From NCBI GenBank assembly GCA_002005505.1, contig KV908349.1, positions 250,001 through 300,000 of the forward strand: a stretch of 50,000 nucleotides of DNA, read 5' to 3'. The DNA comes from Botryococcus braunii. Lineage: Eukaryota; Chlorophyta; Trebouxiophyceae. Below are positions 25,451 to 46,570 of the stretch, in pieces. A model generated the notes under the pieces. It ran no database searches and was not told where the DNA came from. It saw nothing but the letters and a program-made list of their open reading frames with translations. Every line of letters starts with the position of its first letter. Positions within the stretch are counted from its first letter, which is position 1. The position numbers and the translations under genes are program-made.

Positions 25451-28400
25451 CGCACCTGCCTGTGTGCATGCACACGCAGCAGTGTGTGCAATCTGTTCCT
25501 CATGGACAAGGTCGCGAAGCTCGGCCGGAAGGCACATGCACATTATATGTGGCTAGGCAGTCCAATAAGTTTATATGCGGCCCGGTGTTCATGTCGCTGG
25601 ACTTCTGGTTCTTGAATCAGGTACCAGCTGACAACTGCGGGTGTAATAAGGGTTACGATACGATTGCAGGCGAACTTGCTGATGTGGGAGCTGAACGGCT
25701 GTTCAAGAAAGCAGGAGTTGCATGGCCAGCTTCGCAACCAGACCCCTCAGTAGCAACAAAAGGTGTCTCCATGTTTTACTACTCCCACATGATGTATTCT
25801 ACTGACATGTGAGGGCTGTCTTTGTTTACTGTGAAGACTGTGTTCTTCCTGCACACTGCTGTGCTGTGCAGGTGCAGATGCATTTAGGTATAGTGTCCCT
25901 TTGTTGGAGACCACTTTCTCGTCTGAAGCACTGACTTAGTCCCTTCCTGGACTATTCCAATCCTTCTGCAGAAGTTGTGCTACTTTTGGCACTACCCTCA
26001 CTTCAGGATCTACATTTGTCTTTGAGGCGCAGGTGACGATATGACTTGTGGCACATGCTTTGCGGACGTCAAGCCGGATGAGTGTACAGTCATGGATTGC
26101 GGACATGGGTTCTGCAACTCTTGCTGGCAGCAACACATCCGGATTCAGATTTTAGATGGTAAAAGCCGACGTCTGCGGTGCATGGCTTTCCAGTGCGGGA
26201 CTGTCTGTGATGAAGACAAGGTACTGCTACTGCTTATACGTTTCACTGCAATCTAAAACTAATATGTTCCACTTCAATTTGAAAAGATGCCTTTTATTTT
26301 GTAGCAATGGTCACTTGACGGATCAGACGGCACTTTTCCAATGAGTTGTTCCACTGACATGCATGGATTGTCCGTCTGTCACTTAGAGTAGGTAGCTGGC
26401 TTGTTGGCATTGTTAGGTGGCAGTTTATGGGTTCAAGTCACCTAAGTTCAGTTAGCCTGTAGTTACAGGAACGGGACACTTGTTGTAAATGTATAGTTGT
26501 AACTGTTTCTCAAGACTTGGGAGAGGAAGCTGTAGGTGCAAGAGCGCATGAGTTCCCCCAAAGCATGTGGCTTCCCCTCTCATCCATTATCTTTAACAGT
26601 TTCGTTTATAATCTCTCTCTCTCTTTCACGGCCCCCTCCCTTTGTGGTTATGCGCAGATATTTTCTGGTTTCTGATCCTCGTTGGGTCATGATTGTTTAT
26701 GATTTTCGTCCGTTTGACAGGATTACGCACTGCACTCCTTTCAGCCTGCACAACACGTGTGAGACAGAACCACGAGGTTTTCCCTGCAGGGTTGAAGGCA
26801 GAGCACTACAGGTTTTAGTTAATTAAGCATGTGCGTGCCTGTGCATGCAACCGTCTCCGTCTCCTGGGCACTTCACCAGTGATGTGCATTTGGGGGGGGG
26901 GGGGGGTCGGTTTGGGGAAGTGGATGCACATGCATGCGAGACAACTGATTGCTGTATGGATACTTGTCTGGTGTGGAGCTTTATGGGATGCTCCTTGATA
27001 ATGGGGCCTAAGGGGATGTAGGTGAAAGGCTTGATCGAAGGAGACCCTGATGTCCTTGGTCGATATGAAAGATGTCTACTGGAGTCCTATGTGGAAGACA
27101 ATGCCACTGTGCAATGGTGCCCCAGCGTTCCTCACTGTGGTAGAGCCATCAGAATAGAGGGTGAACAATTCTGTGAGCCGCAATGCTCGTGCGGCACGCA
27201 GTTCTGCTTCGCCTGCAGTGCCAAGCCACATTCGCCATGCACGTGCCAGATGTGCGCATTTTCCGCCCGTGTTCCACTTATCGCCACTCATGCATGCTAA
27301 TGCAGGGCAGTGAAGGAGTTTGTGCAAGGTTTCCTACATTGTTAAGCATTGAGGATGATATGTGGGAAAGGGGCTACTGATACTTACAAAATGTCCCAAC
27401 GTATGGGCCCAAAGGCCTTATGTAAATTTCTGGTGTTTAGGATGTATAATCTCTTAGTGTATGACCGTCTGAAATCAACTGGCATTTAATATGAGACCGG
27501 AGAACACAGGTAACTGCTGAATTCTGTGCTCAATTGCATCAAGATGCACCATGTCTTTTCTTGAGAAGCCTTGAGTCGGCCAAGCAACCATGCAGGAGGA
27601 GCGCATTGGGTTACAGCTCTCCTGTTTTAATCTAGGCGCAAATTGTATTGCGGCCCAAATACAAAGTTCTGAACAATCATGGCCACGGTCAGTGACACTA
27701 TGGTACTTTAACCATCTTTCAGGTCTTTTGGTAGGTGTTCTTAAAATGACTCTCTCATCTGGCCTTCGTGGGACAGGTGGAAACTTTGGCGGGAGAAGTG
27801 CAAGGATGACAGCGAGACAAAAAATTGGATGCAGGCCAACACGAAACCTTGCCCGAAATGCAGCAAACCTGTGGAAAAGAATGGTGGCTGCAATCTCGTG
27901 ATTTGCCTATGCGGGCAGGTAAATTGCTACGTTCTATCCAGGATGTGCTCCTGCCGAGATCCCTTAAGCTGTGTTACTACCAGGACAAGTAGTTCCAGGC
28001 TTATCCTGCATATGCCGTTTTCTCTCAAGTCAGTTGGATTTTAATTTAAGGCAAGATGCTGTCTAAGGGTGCTTGATGATGGAAGTTGGACACGGCTTTG
28101 AGAAAGTGTCGTCATATACGGGGCATCTGTGAGATGAATTTCTTCCTAAAATAGCCTGTCCCACTGGGGGTGAGTGAATGATTTGTTGATTGGCTGTCAT
28201 TTGAGTACTATTTGAACACTTGCTGGTCAGACATGCCAAAACATGTATTGCTCTTATGCCTTGCAGTCTTTCTGCTGGCTTTGTGGAGAAGGAACTGGCA
28301 GAGAACACACATGGACTCAAATATCGAATCATTCGTGCGGCCGGTACAAAGAGGAGCTGGACCGTAAAATAGATGAAGCACAGCGGTAGGGTTCTCTTCT

Positions 28401-30914
28401 CCTGCCTGATTGGGGCCTTAAGACTCCTGATTTGAAGCTCCAATGCTGTTGACACTGGGGGAAGCAAGAATATATCTGCAACGTTCACTGTATGTAGACC
28501 GAGAGTCAGATCTGCATGTCAGGTTGAGGAGTTTAGCCAAGTTCGTCTTCACATTTGTCAAGAGGACTTTGCGGTTCTCCGCTGGAACATGTTATACGAT
28601 TGTAAGAATTCAACTAGCATCATGCTCAAGGAATCCTTGAGGGTCTTGTTAGTTCTTTCTTTTAACAGCCCCTGATTCCGGCCAGGAATGTGAAGCGTTA
28701 CAATCACTACCATTCGCGCTGGGAAGGCCACATGGATTCTGGGATGTGGGAGCGAAATCTTCGGGCAAAATTGCTTGAATCTACTGATTGCCTTGACAAG
28801 AAGAATACAACACAGCTGAAGGATTACACATGGTTGACTCAGGTTTGTGCCCATTCTGTCGAGATGTGTTCCTCTGATCTATAGCGGCCTGGGCTATACT
28901 GTCTGCTTTATCGAAGAAAAACAAAATAAGTGTGCAGAGCCAGTGTTCATTTTTTAGAGCCCATGTGACTTTGCAAAATTACGTTGAGATTCTTACAGCT
29001 TTGGAAGGATGGGAAGGGTGGAGCTTCTATTTTTTGTTCCTGTCCATCAAAATCGAGTGTATGCTCTGCACTTATAAATTGCAATATTGCCTGTGGGCTA
29101 TCTGCGAGTTTTTCGGGTGGCTAGTCTATGTTACAAAGGCCACGAATGGAATGGTTGGGCTTTAGTTCTAGGCACGAGTAGGGCAAATTCTTGGCTGCAG
29201 AGGAAGTATATGTACGAACTGACAACACCCAGTGGAGTACAGGTTGTTGGTTTGACTGTGGGCATGTGTTGCACATCTCTTTGTTTCTACCAGGGGGTTG
29301 GAAATCCTGCCTGTTGGGAGTGAAGTTCTAAGTGTACAATACAGGATTGTGTCGCCCTATTTTTGTAAGACTGTGGGGTAAGGACTGTGGTGTAAACTTG
29401 GACTACAGCAAACGATTGGAGTCCTCAATTCAAGTCCTGGTCCTTTTATATGTCATGGTGTCCTTCAGAAGGGAGTACTGACAGGGACTGCCGCTACATT
29501 GGATGTTTTTCAACTTTTGCTGCTGTTCTCCAGGGCTTGATGCAGATTTGCAAGGCACGCCAGATTCTTGGCTACTCTTATGTGTTCGCATACTTCATGT
29601 TCGGGAACGACATGTTTCGGGGAGAAATCACAGTCGAACAGAACAAGCTAAACCAGGATCTTTTTGAGGACCAACAAGTGCAGCTAGAAAGTGAGGTGCG
29701 TGGTCACAAACGAACTATTTATGGATAAATCCTGCTGGCAATGTCTTCTGTTAAGCCACGTTCTTCTTGTGAGTCCCTTTCAAGGCTTTTCATTAGAAGG
29801 ACTTAAATGTTTTCTGGTATCCTATTGTGTTTCGTGCCTCCCTTGGACACAAGCAAAGTCAACACCTCCTAATTCTAGAAGTGCTTGTAAAGAGCGGTAT
29901 CCTGTGGTTTTGGCTGTTCTGGTAGCAACTATGTGGCTGGAGCTTGAAGGTTCTGTCCCATACTCCTTTCTCTTTTTCAGAAGTGTAATGTCATCATGAC
30001 GACGAGGCCTTCTGCAGGTTGAACGCCTGTCCGGGCTGTTGGGCACTGAAGTATCCAAGATTGAGGAAGCCGGCGAGCAGATTCGGAGTTACGTCATTAA
30101 TTCCACTGTCAATGTAGACAAGCGTCTGCAGAAACTCTATGAGTTGATTGAAAATGATCTGCTGGGCCGAATCAGCGATCAAGTCGTGTATATTTCGCCT
30201 TACAAGGTATATTCATTTTTTGACCGATTCAAGGAAGGGGTGTTGACCATCCCTCCACTGTCAACGCTTCTATTATCCCTGCGCTGAATGAGTTCTGGCA
30301 TGGTTCATCCCTCTCCACTCCCAAGCCCCCCCCCTTCCGCGTCTCTCTCCCTCTTCTCTGTCTCTCCCCCCCCCCCCCCTTCTTCTCTCTGTCTGTGTGT
30401 GCCTGTGTCTGTGTCTGTCTGTCTCGGTGTCTGGTGTCTGTCACCCCCTTGTTACCGGCCTCCCCTCACCCTCCGTTCCCATCCCTTCCCGACCCTCCTC
30501 CACCCTCCCCCCTCTCTCCCCCCTCCCTATCTCACGCCCTCCCCCCCCCCTCCCCGGGGTTCACTCGTGTGCATTCTGATTGTCATGGTTGCTTCGTCCT
30601 GCTACCATCCTGCGAGCCCTTTGCCAATGTTCACCGAAACATAAAATATTTGGCTGGCTAGGACTCACGTATCAGAGGTCACTGTATATGGCTTAGCGGG
30701 TTGGAATGTATGGCATTGATTTTGGTGCTGGGGAAAACAGGGCCAGTCTATGTTGAGAGCCGTCGCGGCTGCAGGGACACCTGAACGGCAGGCAGTGTCC
30801 GGATTGGTCCAACCTGAAGTCATCGACCTCACCACAGATCCCCCATCCCCTCCACGGCAACCTTCTACACGCCCTCGCCACGCACCTGACCCTTTCAAGC
30901 GCCGTCGGTATTAA
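24153..30914 (+). CDS. Ariadne-type RBR E3 ubiquitin ligase
   Basis: Eleven exons join in phase to 571 residues: 24153-24314, 24933-25032, 25670-25762, 26033-26220, 27022-27251, 27777-27918, 28267-28385, 28686-28842, 29534-29695, 30018-30206, 30741-30914. An acidic Ser/Asp-rich N-terminus precedes a UBA-like segment, then RING1 from Cys124 ([15 protein letters not shown]), the IBR ([26 protein letters not shown]) and the Rcat domain ([15 protein letters not shown]), with the expected catalytic Cys near 296 and [11 protein letters not shown] after it. The Ariadne helical region follows ([31 protein letters not shown]). Family role: takes ubiquitin from E2 onto the Rcat Cys, then to substrate. 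It most resembles plant ARI1/2/3. The last exon adds a Pro-rich tail with VIDLT, like a SUMO-interacting motif, and ends PFKRRRY. Intron 2 contains two TG tracts. Confidence 0.94.
25183..25452. repeat. Two intronic (TG)n tracts with CG cap
   Basis: TG tracts at about 25207-25296 and 25370-25441 flank a pyrimidine-rich spacer. The second ends in (CG)n. Both lie in intron 2 of the ariadne-type gene. Confidence 0.95.
26890..26906 (+). repeat. Intronic poly-G run
   Basis: About 16 consecutive G inside intron 4 of the ariadne-type gene, roughly 115 bases before the next exon. Confidence 0.85.
30300..30560 (+). repeat. Pyrimidine-rich tract in last intron
   Basis: About 250 bases of mixed C/T with poly-C runs and CTCT, plus a TGTCTG segment, in intron 10 of the ariadne-type gene. 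Pro/Ser-rich open frames here are compositional. Confidence 0.85.
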
Positions 30915-32345
30915 TGCCTCTTTGTATGCCTCCTTACGTGGGGTTCCCAGGTTGTTGCTATAACGCTTTCTGTGCGAAACTTCTGGGATTTTAAAGAGGA
31001 CTTGGACGCGTCCCCCTACCTAACCCTCGCCCCCGGCTGACCGTCGGGGAACCAGGAATTACATGTAAGACAGCGGTAAAAATTAGAGAATCCAAACAAG
31101 GGGAATTTCTTTATGCACATGCACACACGTATGAGAGAAGCTCCCCATTGGTCATCATTGCGTCATTGCTGCCACTGATTGTTGGCAAGGGCTGCCAATT
31201 CTGACTCGATGCCCGTATGTACATTAAAATCTTTGAGGCTACGGATGAGACTGTTGGTCGCGTCTAGTTTGCAGCACGCTAGAAGGGGCATAGAAGCCAT
31301 ATGCGGCTTGGTATGGTCAGCATCTCGTTGGAGCCCCTGGACAGGCGGTTTCTGTTTTGTAATTTAAGCGCCATGTCCGCGTGCAGCTGTTAGTGGATAC
31401 ACTTAAGACCCTCATAGGGCGTCAACTGTTGAGTTAAAATGAGTGGTCAATGATTTACAGGAGAATAGCCATAGCTGTCCAACCTTGACTGACCTGGTTA
31501 TAGCTGCTTATTCCCTGATGCTGTCAAGAGCCTCCGATTGGGATGGATTCCTACAGATCGGTCGATTTGTGAATTTAATGCATGAAGACTTACTGCAATT
31601 TAAATATTTTAATAGCTGTTAGTGCTGCTGAACCATTGTCCCTGATTTTGGAAGGACATGGAATTTGCACAGTCAGATCGGCGGAATTTTTGGGCTCCTG
31701 GTTAGGGTTGCGAGCGTGAAAACAGGTACCTATCACTGGAATGGTAGGTAGCATGCGGAGAAGAAGCTTGAAAGCTTGAAAAAAAAGGGGGCATGGGGTT
31801 CTATTTATGCATTCTGCAGTCTGCTAGGTTCTCCGCAGCCTGAGCAGGTTTTGTAGAGTAGTTCAGGGCCAGACCGCCCATATATTGTAACAATCGGACA
31901 GCCTTTGAGAAGATGCACAATGGCATACACTAGAACGTATTCCGCAGTTAACTACTGCAGCGCCATGGCTAAATTGACCAACTCCACTGACGACTACATT
32001 GAAGATCACAGTTCTTTGGAACCTCCCAATAGTGCCTCATGTTCTCGACTCAAACAAGCGGTTTGTCCTCCTACCATCTGGCCCCATCATGAAATTGACT
32101 GCACCTGGGGTCCCCCTCCAAACGCTGAAATTAAGAGCAGCTAGATAGAGTTCTATCTACGTACAAACAAAACGAAAAACCTTTTGAATCCTGGCATCCA
32201 AAATGCAACCTTACAGCTACTAACGTTTCGACATTGTGGATTCTAAATCAAAATAGAGGAAATGATGCTCAACCTGAATGGGGAAAAGGCCTATCAGAAG
32301 TCATTTCATAACATGATCAAGCCTGGAATAAGTAGTATGATACGG
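30915..32345. other. Convergent intergenic region
   Basis: Between the ariadne stop codon and the stop of the minus-strand gene at 32346. Short open frames (for example plus 31905-32144) lack recognisable content. 3' leaders and polyadenylation sites of both genes should lie here, but I cannot place them. Confidence 0.45.
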
Positions 32346-37659
<5,314 letters not shown>

Positions 37660-38063
37660 CTTGGTCAGGTGAGTGGACTCCTCCCACACATCCAGCTTTG
37701 GGTTCTTCCGCCCTCGCTGCTCCTGCAGCAGCCAACAACAGCCCCCTATCTCCCCAGCTGCTTCAGTTCTAGGCTGGACGTTCAAACCAATCCTGGCACT
37801 ACAGCACTGTGACACTTGACGTCTGTCTGTCAGCTGGTTGTTTGAAGCCCGTGTTCCTTGACTTCTGCCTCTACATAGGTTTTTTGAAAAGGTAACATTA
37901 ACATCCGTCTATACTTTGGTTAGTGCCATGCTCAAAAGTGTCACCGCAAAGGAACGGGAGGGGAATCGCCCCCCTCAAGATCTTGAGAAGATTATCGCTC
38001 TGTAAAGAGTCCATGTTAAACCCAACATTGGTTGCCACTTACGGATCCCTCCTCCAGACCCCA

Positions 38064-38064
38064 T

Positions 38065-38144
<80 letters not shown>

Positions 38145-38246
38145 GCGCACACTTGCGCATGCGCAAATGCGGACGAGTGCACACTCACATGCACACGCAC
38201 GAGAGGACGGGGGGAGGCACCCATGTGGAGAGAGTGGCGCGCGCGC

Positions 38247-38323
<77 letters not shown>

Positions 38324-38360
38324 CACACACGCACGCCCACACGCACGCACCCGCACCCAC
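38064..38360. repeat. Two (CA)n tracts with (CG)n caps
   Basis: CA from 38064 to about 38130 ends in GCGCGCGCGCGCGCGCGC. A second CA tract (about 38250-38318) is preceded by GCGCGCGCGC. They are separated by a 100-base segment of mixed sequence. Confidence 0.95.
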
Positions 38361-38848
38361 ACATAGACCAACAGAGTGGGCAGGGGCGGGCAAATGCTCG
38401 TACATTCATCAAATCATTTGCAGTAACCCAACATGGGATAGAAACCGATTTGCCAATCTGCTTTACAAGGGCAAACCCTGTCGCCTCAAGGAGAATCTAC
38501 GACTGGCACTGGTTGTGGATGATAAAAGCCCCAAAGCAACGGCAGAGCAAGTAACAAAGTCGACAGGATCAACAGAGGCTCGAGACGCTTCAGGCCACCC
38601 ATTGCCAGCTGTCACAATGACTAGCTACGACTACAGCTGGAGAAGAGCAAAAAATAACGCTCATAACCTCTTTTGCCGCCCCCCCTCCCCCAAACCCCCT
38701 TTCCTCGTCTCAACAAAATCAACTGCATGGAGGGACTGTTGGATTTTGTATTGACCGCGCAAACTTCAACACATTGGTTTGTAAACAAAGGCATACGTAC
38801 GCTGCATACACTGACTCCCACCACAGACAAGGTACAGGTACCACTTAC

Positions 38849-42517
<3,669 letters not shown>

Positions 42518-42555
42518 GCTGTCCTTCGTGCAGCTTTCGTACAACCCCTTCACAT

Positions 42556-43540
42556 AAGGGGCTATGACACTTTAAAATGCTACAAAGTTTCTAAGTGGAC
42601 CGAAGAGGCTTTCATGCAGTTACCTGTCTTCTTGAGGCGTATACATCGTCGACTTTCCGATAACAGCACTGTCGGAACCGGCGGCCCCACGTGTAGCCCC
42701 CACGTGTGGGCTTCGGTTACCGAAGTTCGGTATTCAAGGTAAAAGTGAGAATATATAGATATATATATTCTCAATTGTAGGTAAGTATGGCCAATTCCGA
42801 TTCGGCAAATACAGGACCTGGTGACCAGCTGCTGTAAAGCTCCTGTTCAACGTGTATGCACTTCCCACCTGGTCCGATAGAGTCATGTGGGATGACTGAA
42901 GAGACCTCTCAGGTATGGACAGCGGGCCAAACATCACACAGAAATTATCTCAACATACATATGTGATATACATGTACATGTGTTGCTGCCCTAGCGCTTC
43001 AGTACGACAGAAACCGGGTGACCGGCACAGGTCACAAGCTATGTATATGGTACTGACTCAGGTCACAGGCCCACAGATCACAGGCTATGTAAATATGTAT
43101 ACGGATATATACACGTAGGCATGTTCGAATGGCCATGACACAGACATCCGATTATGCGTACAATGGGATGGTATACGTACACGTCCGTATTTTTGTGGAA
43201 TTGGCCAAATGTTACAGCTACGTGTGAGAGTGTGAAATCCACGCATGCGCATGTAAATTCCACCCTGAAACTCATCTGAGTTCTCAAGGGATATGCCCTG
43301 GTATATTTCTCAACAGCTGCAGCCTGAACGTTTGTGGCTTCCGGTGCAGTGCAATATATACTTTGACTCCAGTGACTGTTTCGGAGGGGCCTCAGTCAAG
43401 GCTTGCAGGGGCACCCACTAGACAGGCCACCACACGGTTTGCTTTGTCGCTGACGATGTCATGGACGTGCTACATGTCCCAGTCTGCTTTAAAAACTCTG
43501 CAACGCCCCTGTAGTGGGACTGCATTTTAAAGAGAAAAAT
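42556..43540. other. No confident gene; hairpin
   Basis: Mostly noncoding. A 12-base-arm hairpin (TGAGAATATATA with TATATATTCTCA) lies at about 42745-42772. CACGTGT occurs twice near 42690-42710. No exon is called. Confidence 0.4.
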
Positions 43541-43740
43541 ACGGCCAACAGATAGATTGATATATCTAGATGCCAACAGATAGATGGATATATGTCGATC
43601 TGTATGTCTACATAGACATACAGATCGACAGAGTCAGACAGATAGACATACATACAGACGGACAGACAAGCAGGCAGACAGGCAGACAACTAGACAGACA
43701 GACGAACGTTGTCAACAGAGAGAGGGACAGCCAGCCAGAC
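43541..43740. repeat. Degenerate GACA/GATA repeats with a perfect hairpin
   Basis: ACAGATAGAT and GACAGACAG-type words run over about 200 bases. Within them 43593-43630 is a perfect 18-base inverted repeat with only two unpaired bases between the arms (centre GTCTACATAGAC). Confidence 0.85.
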
Positions 43741-45465
43741 AGAAAGAAATATAGACTTCTCACCCTGTTTGTTCAAGGTGGCAAAGACGCTCAACCGATT
43801 TGCCGACGGAATGAGACAGCAACGTTGCCCCTGAAACCTGTTAGCAACCAAACCTTTAAATGCTTCGGGTCATGCAAGGTAGCTTCACGACTTCCAAGCA
43901 CGGCATGGTGAGCCACTGCTTATGCTGAAGCTTAAATAGCAATTCGCCATGCCATCGCCCATGGGCCAGACAACAGCCCTGGAGGCGTATTTGCATATAT
44001 TTTCTCTCAAATAGGGACAAGGGGCAAAGTTGAAATCAATGGAAACATTATTGGATTAATCTTGCCGGCATTCGAGCCCCTGTCATGGATCTGCGCAGCA
44101 TGCTGTTGCATCGCATTCAACTTAACCGCTTTCTGTGGTTCTGGAAATTCACAGCTCATATGTGGTGCATCGCATGAGCCGTTGCTGCTCTTCCCCGGGG
44201 GAATGTTTAAACCCCCTCCCCAATTCATTTTCCAACGCCTCATTACTACAGTTATACATCTGCCTTTCTATAGCAAGTGCAATGATCGAGGGTACACTAT
44301 GAACATAGCTGTACAAATCTTACTGTACAAATCTTTCATATTGCAATATTATAATAGTACCCTCAATTGAGGGTAGTATCCAGGCCTTTGGACGTCTTCG
44401 CAGCCAGGACACTGGTACATGTACAGGACACCTAAAAGTTTTATTGCAATGCGAGTCCTGCATCTGAAGCTGAGATGCTGTTCTTTCATGCAAGGCTTGT
44501 TCCCCCTTAACACATTCCGCATGGCCATGGCCTTTTCATCAGCATGGCACCTGACGATGCCAACTTGAATTAACGGTGTCGACGTCATGTGGCCTTTGGA
44601 AGGATGACTTAGACGTGACTGGATCCTGTGAGGCCAGGACCATAGATTTTGAACTTGCCCGAGAACCACTCCATTACTAATTAGAGTGGCCTTTGAGGGA
44701 GGAGGCATTCCACTCCTGGACTGCAGAACATATTGTGGAGCATTGCCTCGTAGACCAGTTCAAGTCTCAGAAGCTTCATTCACATGAGTAAATGCCCCAC
44801 CCCCCCACCCCCCCACCCCCATGCATGTCCTACCATATCTGCATATTTCATTTTCCGTGTTTGGACATAAGGTTCCAGATGCGTCCTTAAACATTACAGG
44901 TGATGGCTGTGGGATGCCACTAAGATCTTGCCATTGGAGTGCCCGTAAGTGTGGAATTCCCTGCCCTAACTGCAGAATTCCTTTTGCGGCAACTCAGGGT
45001 TGAGACGGGGATATACCCTACTATTCCACTTACAGTTTCTTAAAGGATAGTTATAGTTATAACCAGCCTGTGTTTATTCTGTCAGATTTAGACTGAAATG
45101 CTGTGTCTAGTTCCACTTTCCAGTTTTTTTGTAAGATGTCTGTAGCCCATGCCCTCAGGTTCCGGGCGTTCCAACGATTCCGGGGCCGCCAAGCAAAAGG
45201 TCCGGGCCTGTACGTCACCGCGTGTAAACCTCGGACGATCAACCAACAGAGGAGTCTCTGTCACCTCAAGCACTTAGAACTGACAAGGACAGCGACTACT
45301 GGACTTGTTATCTTTTCTTCATGACCGTAGGGAAATACCTAGCACAAGAATTACGTTTGTCTGCTTCGGATACTAAGATCGTGCCGAACGGACTGTACGT
45401 CTCCCTCAGTTTGTCATGACTTCTTGGAGGTCATGCAGGTAATCTTTGTGGATTTTAATGCACCA
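43741..45465. other. No confident gene
   Basis: A minus-strand open stretch at about 45057-45242 ends in TAA and is open in two frames, so its coding status is unclear. A poly-C/CCCCCCA segment lies near 44799-44820. Nothing else was recognised. Confidence 0.4.
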
Positions 45466-45939
45466 TTATCTCCACCAACTGCTTGCTCCAACGAGGGTTC
45501 CGGTGCCAACAAGTGTTCTGACTGACGGGCTGGCTTTCCACATGCAGGCGTAAGCCTCTTGCGTTAGAACATTCACTGAGCCAGAGAGGAACATCTTTTT
45601 GCAATCAGCGTTGGCAGGTTCCTGGCAGAGTTCCGCAATTAGGATCTCATTTTCGCACACCAGAGGGACCTGTAGAGCTTTCAAATGCCAATTCCTTAGC
45701 AACTTTTCCTGAATCAAGGTTGATGAAGAGCGCATGCGACACAAAACACGCTGTAGTATCGCAGCAGCAGCAGGTCGCTTGCAATAGGTTTCCAGATGCC
45801 CTGTGAGTATCCCCAAAATACACCGAGCTTGTGACAGAATGGACAGGTTAGGTGCCAGTAGGATCACTAGTGATTCACCACACTTGTTTTGATGACAAGA
45901 GATAACAAGTAAGCATTCCGATGGCAGGCCATCATCGCA
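45466..45939 (-). CDS. Open stretch of ~155 codons, unknown (possible terminal exon)
   Basis: The minus strand is open from a TGA near 45940 down to a stop at 45466. The product is Cys-rich near its start (PSECLLVISCHQNKCGESLV) and has a helical, basic middle (LIQEKLLRNWHLKALQVP). There is no ATG near the beginning, so if real it is an internal or terminal exon; acceptor-like AG sites exist at the upstream edge. No family was recognised. A long open stretch on the plus strand (45896-46423) overlaps its start. Confidence 0.3.
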   Translation of the reverse strand, partial: CDDGLPSECLLVISCHQNKCGESLVILLAPNLSILSQARCILGILTGHLETYCKRPAAAAILQRVLCRMRSSSTLIQEKLLRNWHLKALQVPLVCENEILIAELCQEPANADCKKMFLSGSVNVLTQEAYACMWKASPSVRTLVGTGTLVGASSWWR

Positions 45940-46423
45940 AGTGTCTCAGTCGCACTTGTCTGGATTGCACTTCTCCGAGCAGCATTTCACAACAGCACAA
46001 CAATGGAATCCCCATGTGACCAACGCGCCGCACTTCAATTCTGCATACTGCAAAGCACAACCGCTGCTTACGCAACCAGGATCCCAGGCGACTTGCAACA
46101 ATGGCTCTTTGCCAACAAGCATGTCTCAGCCCCAGTCCCAGATAACCTTGGTGGACCCTCTGGCTGTGAATCCGACTGATGGATTCAGACCAAAATCATC
46201 AGCCACACCAGTTCCCAACGACACAAAAATACAGCAGTGTCGTCAAATGCAGCTCAAGGGTGCATCAGCAGCTGGCCTTACTGGTAACAATCCTACATTG
46301 ATCATGGGTGGAACAATTAAGTTTGCGTATTTAGCAGGCAAGCTGTCGGGATCAGTAGCTTTGTTACAAGCTTTGTCGGCAGCTGGCCTGCATGAGGGAG
46401 TTGTTGCATCACATCCAAATTAG
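45896..46423 (+). CDS. Open stretch of ~175 codons, Gln/Ser/Pro-rich, unknown
   Basis: Open from 45896 to a TAG at 46421-46423. The product is low-charge and rich in Gln, Ser, Pro and Thr, ending with a hydrophobic stretch (KFAYLAGKLSGSVALLQALS). AATAAA occurs about 50 bases after the stop. It could be the terminal exon of a separate gene, or noncoding sequence that happens to be open. Splicing into the coiled-coil gene just downstream could not be shown. Confidence 0.3.
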   Translation, partial: QEITSKHSDGRPSSQVSQSHLSGLHFSEQHFTTAQQWNPHVTNAPHFNSAYCKAQPLLTQPGSQATCNNGSLPTSMSQPQSQITLVDPLAVNPTDGFRPKSSATPVPNDTKIQQCRQMQLKGASAAGLTGNNPTLIMGGTIKFAYLAGKLSGSVALLQALSAAGLHEGVVASHPN

Positions 46424-46570
46424 CACTAGCCACGTGGTTCTACAGCTCTAACTTTATTGTATGTTCTTTTAGAATAAATCATTCATTATTATTTTTTGTT
46501 TCCAATGGCGAATTCTCGAAATATTTCCAATGTGTCTACCACCTCAAAGTCTCACTCGAAGTTTGGGCAG

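Noticed and set aside
26420..26450. TGGGTTCAAGTCACC, tRNA T-arm-like
   Set aside because: It lies inside an ariadne intron, and no matching 5' half or anticodon arm was found.
38424..38640. Charged plus-strand open stretch (LYKGKPCRLKENLRLALVV region)
   Set aside because: The opposite strand reads as a leucine-rich hydrophobic stretch in line with nearby minus-strand candidate exons. I could not decide between the strands, so no gene is called.
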